Below, piece after piece: positions 1 through 4,896 of a DNA stretch of 5,367 nt. Under the pieces are notes generated by a model. It had not been told where the DNA came from. It searched no databases and was given only the letters and a program-made list of their open reading frames with translations. The position numbers were made by a program, and so were the translations under genes. This DNA is from Candidatus Lindowiibacteriota bacterium (lineage in GTDB: Bacteria; Lindowbacteria; 2-12-FULL-62-27): assembly GCA_023249255.1 (NCBI GenBank), contig JAHFCY010000224.1, positions 1-5,367 of the forward strand. The letters run 5' to 3'. The first letter of the stretch is position 1. Every line of letters begins with the position of its first letter.

Positions 1-387
1 GCATATTTTTTTCAAGACGGGCGGAAGTTTGAGATCGTCCAGCGTCGCGATTTTGGTGCCGATTGTTCGAAGCACCAGGCCCGGTTTGCCGCGCTGAAAG
101 AATAGATTGGCGCGAAATCGTCCCAGCCCGTCTATCGCGATTGCCGAATCAAATTCGTGTGCCTTCTCAAATGCGCTGACCCGATCGTCATTCGGCAGGA
201 CCTCCCGAACCAGCCGCCGGACATCTTCCTCGGCCAGCGGTTCGATCGGAAACGCCACAAGATCTCCCCGAATCCGCCCGCGCGGCGGCGCACCGGTCTG
301 CACGTGCAAATCCGACCCCTTGTTTTCAACGAGGATCTGCAGAAGATACGAAATCGTCACGTCCTTTGCCGCTATGGTGTCTGACAT
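1..387 (-). CDS. PilU/PilT-like type IV pilus retraction ATPase, N-terminal part (runs off left edge)
   Basis: Reading the minus strand from ATG at 387-385 gives 129 uninterrupted codons to the window edge; an in-frame TAG lies six codons upstream, so this is the only reasonable start. The protein has the PAS-like N-terminal domain of PilT-family hexameric ATPases, which power pilus retraction at the inner membrane. Visible signatures are KGSDLHVQTG (residues 23-32), the hallmark of this domain, GLGRFRANLFFQRG (87-100) and VLRTIGTKIATLDDLKLP (105-122). The GxGRFR...F.QR and LKLPxVLK pattern resembles PilU more than PilT, but the Walker A, Walker B and C-terminal parts lie outside the window, so the PilU assignment is tentative. 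It is divergent from the complete pilT at 519 and shares its control region. No Shine-Dalgarno is seen; a candidate -10 box ends 9 nt before the ATG. Family call is firm, subtype uncertain. Confidence 0.88.
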   Translation of the reverse strand, partial: MSDTIAAKDVTISYLLQILVENKGSDLHVQTGAPPRGRIRGDLVAFPIEPLAEEDVRRLVREVLPNDDRVSAFEKAHEFDSAIAIDGLGRFRANLFFQRGKPGLVLRTIGTKIATLDDLKLPPVLKKIC

Positions 388-396
388 GTTACCGCA

Positions 397-426
397 ATAC
401 TATTACGCAAAAGGCTCAATATTCAA
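397..426 (-). promoter_or_regulatory. Candidate sigma-70 promoter for the PilU/PilT-like gene
   Basis: Minus strand: TTGAAT (426-421), an 18-nt spacer, TAGTAT (402-397), then 9 nt to the ATG at 387. The -35 matches TTGACA at 4 of 6 and the -10 matches TATAAT at 4 of 6, keeping the conserved second A and final T. Transcription would begin within a few bases of the ATG, giving a leaderless or near-leaderless mRNA, consistent with the weak or absent Shine-Dalgarno. The mirror position relative to the pilT promoter raises confidence; the modest match lowers it. Confidence 0.4.
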
Positions 427-495
427 TGCTCGATTCTCAAGACCCAAGTTGCTCCGCGTTGAAAATTGAACATTGAACATTGAAAATTGAGCCTT
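411..495. repeat. Imperfect 18-bp inverted repeat between the two ATPase genes
   Basis: The arm at 411-428, read on the minus strand, is CATTGAATATTGAGCCTT; the arm at 478-495 on the plus strand is CATTGAAAATTGAGCCTT, 17 of 18 identical. The 49-nt interval makes a tight hairpin unlikely. The inner flanks also match partly (about 11 of 19), extending the dyad toward its centre at 453. The arms contain the candidate -35 hexamers of both genes. This could be a two-sided regulator binding region or the trace of an inverted duplication. Confidence 0.85.
413..447 (-). repeat. Array of five degenerate TTGA-type heptads, minus strand
   Basis: On the minus strand, from 447 down to 413, the sequence divides into TTGGGTC, TTGAGAA, TCGAGCA, TTGAATA and TTGAGCC. 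Each unit is 7 bp and starts with TTG or a one-base variant. It is the mirror partner of the better conserved plus-strand array at 459-500, with the TTGAGCC unit identical and at the equivalent place in both. The candidate -35 box of the minus gene (426-421) is the start of the fourth unit. Confidence 0.6.
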
Positions 496-500
496 GATCC
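459..500 (+). repeat. Array of six TTGA heptads, plus strand
   Basis: Six uninterrupted 7-bp units occur from 459: TTGAAAA, TTGAACA, TTGAACA, TTGAAAA, TTGAGCC, TTGATCC. All share TTGA and vary in the last three bases. Tandem heptanucleotide repeats are known in intergenic DNA of several bacteria, for example the STRR repeats of cyanobacteria. Here the array ends just upstream of the candidate -10 box for pilT, and its fourth unit supplies the candidate -35. Role unknown: possible operator, spacer or replication-slippage product. Confidence 0.8.
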
Positions 501-509
501 ATCTAATAT
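480..509 (+). promoter_or_regulatory. Candidate sigma-70 promoter for pilT
   Basis: TTGAAA (480-485), an 18-nt spacer and TAATAT (504-509) lie 9 nt before the ATG at 519. The -10 matches TATAAT at 4 of 6 including the conserved second A and final T; the -35 matches TTGACA at 5 of 6. The predicted start point near 515-517 leaves almost no leader, in keeping with the absence of a Shine-Dalgarno. Spacing and position mirror the minus-strand promoter exactly about 453. Because TTGAA recurs every 7 bp here, a -35-like hexamer at acceptable spacing is partly expected by chance. Confidence 0.45.
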
Positions 510-518
510 GTCTGCCTA

Positions 519-1577
519 ATGGACATGGCGGAACTTCTGCAATATTCCCTCCAGTACGGCGCGTCCGACATCCACCTCACGGTCGGTCAGCCGCCCATGC
601 TTCGTATCTCGGGAAAACTTTTGCCGAGCGGCTACGACAAACTCACGGGCGACGAGACCAAATCGCTTGTCTACAGCATTCTGACGGATGAGCAGAAAGC
701 CAAATTCGAGGAGGACAAGGAGCTCGATTTTTCGATTGGCATTCCGAACGTGTCGCGCTTTCGCGTGAACGTCTTCGTGCAGAAGGGTTCCGTGGCCGCG
801 GTCATGCGGACGATCGGAAACCGGATTCCGACGGCGGAAGAACTGGGATTGGTGGAATCGATCTGCAATCTTGCGCGCCTTCCGCGCGGCATGGTGCTGG
901 TCACAGGCCCGACAGGGAGCGGCAAGTCCACAACGCTGGCTTCGATGATCAATCTCATCAACGAGGAGAAGGAGCACCACATCATCACGATCGAGGATCC
1001 GATCGAGGTTGTCCATCCCCACAAGCGCTGTACGGTCAATCAGCGCGAACTCGGCTCGGACACTCATTCGTTCGCACGGGCGCTGAAAGGCATGATGCGC
1101 GAAGACCCGGATGTCATTTTGGTCGGTGAGATGCGTGATCTCGAAACGATTGCGGCGGCGCTTACACTGGCCGAAACCGGACACCTTCTGTTTTCGACCC
1201 TCCACACGCAGGACGCGGCCCAGACGGTCGATCGGATCATTGACGTCTTTCCGCCGTATCAGCAGGAGCAGATCCGGATCATGGTGTCGACGGCATTGAA
1301 GGGTGTGGTGTCGCAGGTGCTCATTCCGCGGGCGGATGGGCAGGGGCGCGCCGCCGCGCGAGAGGTCATGATCGTGACGCCGGCCATCGCCGCGATTTTG
1401 CGAGAGGGAAAAACGCACCAGATTTATTCCGCCATTCAAACCGGCGGCCAGCACGGCATGGTCACGATGGATCAGAGCCTCGCAAAACTCGTCAAGGATG
1501 GGATCGTGACGCCGGAAGACGCCATGGCCAAGGCCTCCAACATTCCTGATTTCAAACGCCTCGCCGGTATCGGCTGA
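519..1577 (+). CDS. pilT: Type IV pilus twitching motility / retraction ATPase PilT
   Basis: A complete 352-residue PilT, the usual family length (about 345-370). PilT is a hexameric ATPase at the cytoplasmic base of the type IV pilus that drives pilin depolymerisation, hence retraction, twitching and DNA uptake. The N-terminal PAS-like domain carries GASDIHLTVG (14-23) and RFRVNVFVQ (80-88). The RecA-like domain has Walker A GPTGSGKST (130-138, Lys136), the Asp box ITIEDPIE (156-163), Walker B DPDVILVGEMRD (196-207, Glu204) and the His box TGHLLFSTLHT (220-230). AIAAILREG (289-297) corresponds to the C-terminal AIRNLIRE motif typical of retraction rather than assembly ATPases. Upstream in-frame TAA (504-506) restricts the start to ATG 519 or ATG 525; neither has a Shine-Dalgarno. 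The first fits the candidate promoter, the second gives MAELLQYSL, closer to many relatives. Its stop overlaps the next gene's ATG. All key residues are present. Confidence 0.97.
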   Translation: MDMAELLQYSLQYGASDIHLTVGQPPMLRISGKLLPSGYDKLTGDETKSLVYSILTDEQKAKFEEDKELDFSIGIPNVSRFRVNVFVQKGSVAAVMRTIGNRIPTAEELGLVESICNLARLPRGMVLVTGPTGSGKSTTLASMINLINEEKEHHIITIEDPIEVVHPHKRCTVNQRELGSDTHSFARALKGMMREDPDVILVGEMRDLETIAAALTLAETGHLLFSTLHTQDAAQTVDRIIDVFPPYQQEQIRIMVSTALKGVVSQVLIPRADGQGRAAAREVMIVTPAIAAILREGKTHQIYSAIQTGGQHGMVTMDQSLAKLVKDGIVTPEDAMAKASNIPDFKRLAGIG

Positions 1578-2533
1578 TGGATTCGTCGCGGCTCAAGACC
1601 GTCCCGATTTTTTCGACGATCGAGCCGGCGGTTCTTGATGGTCTGGCCGCGATCGTCGAAGAGAAAACGTTCGCGGACGGTGGAGAAGTTTTTCACGAAG
1701 GCGCGTCGGGCGACGCGATGTATGTGATCCTCGACGGCGCGGTCAAAATCGTGAAGATGATTGATCCGCAGAAAGGATTGTCCAAGGACCTGGCGATTTT
1801 GTCCGCTGGAGATTTTTTCGGTGAGATGTCGCTCATCGACAAAAGCCCGCGGTCGGCGTCGGCGGTCTCTCTTGGTTCATCGACTTTGGCGCGGGTGACC
1901 AGCCAGGCATTTCAGGACCTTTTGCAGAAGAGTTCGATCACAGCGGCCAATCTGCTTTTCGGCATCATTCAAACCGTCAGCGGTCGGCTTCGGCAGACCA
2001 ATTCGGAACTCGTGACGCTCTACGAAACAGGCAAAACCGTTGGCGAGGCCAAACAGCTTCAAGACATCGTCACGGTTGTCTTTCGCCGGTTGTTCTCCTC
2101 CACTGGCGCGTCCTCCGGAATGTTCGTCGTGAAAAACGAATTGGCCGGTGGTCTCGAAATTCGGGACGCCGAGGGATTCCCCGCGGGCCAGGCCGCGCTT
2201 TTGAAATTGGTTGAAGATCGTGGCTTGGTCGGGAAAGTTTTCCGGGAAGGCGTTGCCCTCCTCATCGCCGACGTCGAGTCCGATGAGCGCGTATCAAAGG
2301 ACGATCTCGAAGGCTACGAATCCCCGTCGATGATGTACGTCCCGCTTCAGACCGAAGGCCGCGTCCTCGGCATTTTGATTTTCGGCCATTCGGTGGAAGC
2401 CAAATTCACCCCAAACCATCTCAACCTCTGCATGGGCGTCGCCGCCCAGACCGCCCAGGCCATCCTGAACGCCCGTCACCGAGAAGAGGAATCCGCCCGG
2501 ACCAAACTTCACCGGCATTACGTGAAATTTTAG
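1577..2533 (+). CDS. Cyclic-nucleotide-binding (Crp-type) plus GAF domain sensor, coupled to pilT
   Basis: A 318-residue soluble protein with no signal peptide or membrane segment. Residues about 5-120 form a cyclic-nucleotide-binding domain: LKTVPIFSTI (6-15) opens it, and the phosphate-binding cassette FGEMSLIDKSPRSASA (81-96) keeps Glu83 (ribose contact in Crp) and Arg92-Ser93 (phosphate contact), so cAMP or cGMP binding is plausible. A helix around 122-155 probably dimerises it. Residues about 156-300 read as a GAF domain, with FVVKNELAGGLEIRDAEGF, GLVGKVFREG (216-225) and YVPLQTEGRVLGILIFG (254-270). Unlike Crp/Fnr regulators there is no helix-turn-helix, and no kinase, cyclase or GGDEF output. 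The charged tail (301-318) resembles the linker that often joins GAF to class III cyclase domains, then stops. The ATG shares its A with the pilT TGA (TGATG) and lacks a Shine-Dalgarno, so translation is probably coupled. Inferred role: second-messenger input to pilus retraction by protein contact. Confidence 0.9.
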   Translation: MDSSRLKTVPIFSTIEPAVLDGLAAIVEEKTFADGGEVFHEGASGDAMYVILDGAVKIVKMIDPQKGLSKDLAILSAGDFFGEMSLIDKSPRSASAVSLGSSTLARVTSQAFQDLLQKSSITAANLLFGIIQTVSGRLRQTNSELVTLYETGKTVGEAKQLQDIVTVVFRRLFSSTGASSGMFVVKNELAGGLEIRDAEGFPAGQAALLKLVEDRGLVGKVFREGVALLIADVESDERVSKDDLEGYESPSMMYVPLQTEGRVLGILIFGHSVEAKFTPNHLNLCMGVAAQTAQAILNARHREEESARTKLHRHYVKF

Positions 2534-2575
2534 GAAACGGGCCTCAAGGGAAGGCAGCCTGAAAAAGCGGCGGGG
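2534..2575. other. Short convergent gap with no clear terminator
   Basis: Only 42 nt separate the stop of the sensor gene (plus) from the stop of the small gene (minus). The best fold is a 4-bp stem GCCT/AGGC (2541-2544 with 2552-2555) with no following T-run on either strand, too weak to call a terminator. Transcripts from both sides may overlap, or termination may be factor dependent. Confidence 0.4.
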
Positions 2576-2758
2576 TTAAACGAGGACGTCGACAGTCTGA
2601 CCGATACCGATGGAGCGGAAGAAATTATTTCTCGCCGTGAGCGCTTCATTGAGTTGGGGCGACTCGACTGGCGCGGTTACCGGATTTGGCATGGACGCCG
2701 GCGGGGGTGGCGGAAATTCGGTTCGATATTCAACGATGTGCGTCAGTTGATCTGCCAT
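2576..2758 (-). CDS. Small Pro-rich hypothetical protein (60 aa) with strong expression signals
   Basis: I do not recognise this 60-residue protein. Support for a real gene comes from its signals: AGGAGG (2769-2764) sits 5 nt before the ATG (2758-2756), and a near-consensus sigma-70 promoter lies just upstream. The protein starts MADQLTHIVEYRTEF, then has a run of five prolines (16-20) in a Pro-rich, probably disordered stretch to about residue 34, and ends with a possibly helical LNEALTARNNFFRSIG and the hydrophobic tail GQTVDVLV. There is no signal peptide, membrane span or cysteine. It lies 60 nt downstream of the PBP gene on the same strand, but the private promoter suggests independent transcription. 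It might be a small adaptor or regulator, or the remnant of a longer protein; no function is assigned. The opposite strand is also open here but has no comparable signals. Confidence 0.7.
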   Translation of the reverse strand: MADQLTHIVEYRTEFPPPPPASMPNPVTAPVESPQLNEALTARNNFFRSIGIGQTVDVLV

Positions 2759-2761
2759 TGG

Positions 2762-2769
2762 CCCCTCCT
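2762..2769 (-). promoter_or_regulatory. Perfect Shine-Dalgarno for the 60-aa gene
   Basis: Minus strand AGGAGGGG; the AGGAGG core ends 5 nt before the ATG at 2758. It is the only full-consensus ribosome binding site in the window and decides that this small reading frame is translated from this ATG. Confidence 0.8.
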
Positions 2770-2787
2770 GATCTAAAATCCAATGTG

Positions 2788-2816
2788 AGTATACGTCTGC
2801 CGGCGGCGCGTGTCAA
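2788..2816 (-). promoter_or_regulatory. Near-consensus sigma-70 promoter for the 60-aa gene
   Basis: Minus strand: TTGACA (2816-2811, 6 of 6), a 17-nt spacer, TATACT (2793-2788, 5 of 6). This is the optimal spacing. The -35 box starts 2 nt after the stop codon of the PBP gene. The predicted start near 2781 gives a leader of about 23 nt that includes the Shine-Dalgarno. It is by far the strongest promoter match seen in the window and implies high, possibly constitutive transcription of the small gene. Confidence 0.75.
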
Positions 2817-2818
2817 AG

Positions 2819-4879
2819 TCAGTTACCCGGCCCGCGATGTTCGTGACAATAGACTGTCGGTTCGGTTCCGACCAGAAAGGCCGCCGATCTTGGTTTCGGA
2901 CAAAATTCAGTTGCCAGCTCGCCGGTCTGACTGCAGACGGATGCGAACCGGACGCCCGGCGGCACGGCGAAATCAGTTGCCGGGGTATTGGCGCATGCGG
3001 CCTGCATGAATTCGGTCCAAATTGGCGCCACCACCACACCCCCGCTCATACGGCTGCCGATGCTGAGCGTATGATCGTCATATCCGACCCAGATGCCGCA
3101 AGCGAGTTCCGGTGTGAATCCGATAAACCACGCATCCTTGAAATCGTTCGTCGTCCCGGTTTTCCCGGCCGCCGGCCTGCCCAGATTTTTTCCGATGTAC
3201 GAGCCGGTTCCCTCCTGTACGACCGTTTTCAGCATGTTGGTGATGAGATAGGCGATGGCCGGAGATGTCGCCTCGCTCTCCACAGGCACGCCTTCCTCAA
3301 GGAGCGCCCCTTCGCGGTCAAACACCTGCAGGACAAGCAGAGGGTCGTGCCGGATGCCGCCGTTGGCCATGGCCGAATAGGCGGATGTGAGTTCCAGCAG
3401 ATTCATGTCGTAGGAACCAAGTGCGAGAGCCCAGAACGGTTCAAGTTTCGACGTGACCCCGAACCGCCGCACGGTGTCGATGACTTTTTTCGCCGTGATT
3501 TTTTCCATGAGTTTTACGGTGGCGACGTTGAGTGAGTGCATGAGCGCTGTGCGGAGGGTGACCTCGCCGTGGTATTCCTGATCATAATTTTCAGGCGTCC
3601 AATATTCTCCGGGCCGCGTGTGCTGATAGATCGCGGGCGCATCCATCAGTTTGTCGGACTGCGTGAGCCCGTTCTCCAGCGCGGTGATATAGACGAACGG
3701 CTTGAACGCCGAGCCGGGCTGGCGGATCGCCTGCGTCGCCCGGTTGAACTGGTTGTTCACGCTCCATTCGTTTCCGCCGACCAGCGCCCGGACCTCTCCG
3801 GTTTTGACATGGATGGCAACCAACGCGCCCTGCAGGGGAGGTTTTGGCGGCCTGCCCGCCGCCTCCCGTTCCTTGCGCTTGATCTCGTCCCAGTGCGCGA
3901 GGTGTCTTCGGAGAATCTGCTCAGCCGCCTCCTGCATGGTGATATCAAGCGTGGTCTTGACCTCAAGCCCGCCTTTGTAGACTTCATCGTATCCATATCG
4001 CTCCCCGAGATACTGCCTGACGACTTCGGCAAAAAACGGCGCGCGGACGGCTCGCATCTGCCCGCGCCGCTCCTGAATGGTCAGGCGATGAACGTCAAAC
4101 CCCCGCCAGAATTCCTCCTGCGCCGGCGCAAGTTCCGTGTCACCGATATAGCCTTCCCGGCTCATCGAATTGAGGACGTACGTCTGTCTGGTCTTGGCCG
4201 CCTCCGGGAATCGGTAGGGATTGTAGTGAAACGGCAGGCGGGGCAGGGACGCAAGCATCGCCGATTCGCCAAGTGTGAGATCCTTGGCGTGTTTCTGAAA
4301 ATAAATCTGTGCGGCCGCCTCGACGCCGTAGGCGCCTTCGCCAAGATAAATTGTGTTGAGATAGCGCTCGAGAATTTCATTCTTGGAAAACCGGCGTTCG
4401 ATGCGGACCGCCAGCAGCGCCTCGCGGATTTTTCGCGCGAATTTCCGCTCCGAACTGAGAAACAGGACCTTCGCCAGCTGTTGGGTGATTGTGCTTCCGC
4501 CTTCGACCACCCTTCCCGCCCGAAGATTCTTCGCCATCGCCCGTGTGATGCCCAAAAAATCGATGCCGCGATGCAGATAAAAGCGGCGGTCCTCCGCCGC
4601 AAGAAACGCCTCGCTTACATGCCTGGGCAAATCCGATAACTGCACGATCTCGCGTTTTTCCTGAAAAAATTCTGCAAACATCACGTTGTTGCCGTCATAG
4701 ACTTTTGAGGGAAGCTGCCATTTGGGATCGGAATAATCCTCAAGCGGCGTGATATCGGGCAGATCGTAGACGAGGGCGGCGAAAACGCCGATGCCGATGC
4801 CGATCAGGGCGAAAAAAACAATCCCGATCAACTGGCGATGGCGCCAGAGTCGATCCCGAAATCCGCTGTAAATGCGCAC
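2819..4879 (-). CDS. Class A penicillin-binding protein, PBP1a family (bifunctional murein synthase)
   Basis: A complete 686-residue inner-membrane enzyme that polymerises lipid II into glycan strands and cross-links peptides. A short basic tail precedes one membrane anchor (about 17-38). The GT51 glycosyltransferase motifs are AAEDRRFYLHRGID (94-107, catalytic Glu96), GGSTITQQLAK (127-137), RKIREALLAVRIERRFSK (149-166, second Glu153), YLNTIYLGEGAYGVEAAA (173-190) and ESAMLASLPRLP (205-216). The transpeptidase has SAFK (390-393, acyl-Ser390), SLN (449-451) and KTGT (573-576). The C-terminal tail has CSQTGELATEFCP and YCHEH, a Cys-containing extension seen in some relatives. The start is GTG (4879-4877); no in-frame start exists between it and the yajQ end, and a TTG within the anchor would destroy it. 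AAGG lies 13 nt upstream, a weak ribosome site. It follows yajQ by 17 nt, probably in one operon. It is shorter than E. coli PBP1a (about 850), suggesting no large inserted domain. Confidence 0.97.
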   Translation of the reverse strand: MRIYSGFRDRLWRHRQLIGIVFFALIGIGIGVFAALVYDLPDITPLEDYSDPKWQLPSKVYDGNNVMFAEFFQEKREIVQLSDLPRHVSEAFLAAEDRRFYLHRGIDFLGITRAMAKNLRAGRVVEGGSTITQQLAKVLFLSSERKFARKIREALLAVRIERRFSKNEILERYLNTIYLGEGAYGVEAAAQIYFQKHAKDLTLGESAMLASLPRLPFHYNPYRFPEAAKTRQTYVLNSMSREGYIGDTELAPAQEEFWRGFDVHRLTIQERRGQMRAVRAPFFAEVVRQYLGERYGYDEVYKGGLEVKTTLDITMQEAAEQILRRHLAHWDEIKRKEREAAGRPPKPPLQGALVAIHVKTGEVRALVGGNEWSVNNQFNRATQAIRQPGSAFKPFVYITALENGLTQSDKLMDAPAIYQHTRPGEYWTPENYDQEYHGEVTLRTALMHSLNVATVKLMEKITAKKVIDTVRRFGVTSKLEPFWALALGSYDMNLLELTSAYSAMANGGIRHDPLLVLQVFDREGALLEEGVPVESEATSPAIAYLITNMLKTVVQEGTGSYIGKNLGRPAAGKTGTTNDFKDAWFIGFTPELACGIWVGYDDHTLSIGSRMSGGVVVAPIWTEFMQAACANTPATDFAVPPGVRFASVCSQTGELATEFCPKPRSAAFLVGTEPTVYCHEHRGPGN

Positions 4880-4896
4880 TTCGGCGGCCCGGCCTT

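Larger units (their letters stand above)
388..518. other. Divergent intergenic region with dyad symmetry centred at 453
   Basis: This 131-bp spacer separates two divergently read PilT-family genes and is clearly more AT-rich than its surroundings. The two start codons begin at 387 and 519, equidistant from position 453. Around that centre lie an imperfect inverted repeat, head-to-head arrays of TTGA-type heptads, and mirrored candidate -35 and -10 boxes. Outside the 18-bp repeat arms the two halves match poorly (about 13 of 28 positions between each arm and its start codon), so the symmetry is strongest in the repeats and at the promoter-like hexamers. No small gene or RNA gene is seen here. 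Confidence 0.75.

Noticed and set aside
107-469. Plus-strand frame opposite the PilU-like gene and entering the repeat region
   Set aside because: Ser/Arg-rich composition with no family resemblance; the minus strand encodes a clear PilT-family N-terminus in the same place.
413-500. CRISPR array or insertion-sequence ends
   Set aside because: Units are only 7 bp with no spacers, the inverted arms flank no transposase, and no target duplication is seen.
516-1454. Long minus-strand reading frame (312 codons) opposite pilT
   Set aside because: It is a shadow of pilT: Arg/His-rich with no recognisable motif, while the plus strand encodes every PilT motif.
2541-2555. Possible terminator hairpin GCCT-7 nt-AGGC after the sensor gene
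   Set aside because: The stem is only 4 bp and no T-run follows on either strand.
2534-2775. Open plus-strand frame continuing after the sensor stop (about 80 codons)
   Set aside because: It does not resemble a cyclase or other known domain and is largely the antisense of the 60-aa gene, so a broken fusion by a stop codon is not supported.
3536-4639. Long plus-strand reading frame (367 codons) opposite the PBP gene
   Set aside because: It is Arg-rich antisense of the glycosyltransferase and early transpeptidase coding region, a common effect of GC-rich third positions. The same applies to the plus frame at 2810-3535.
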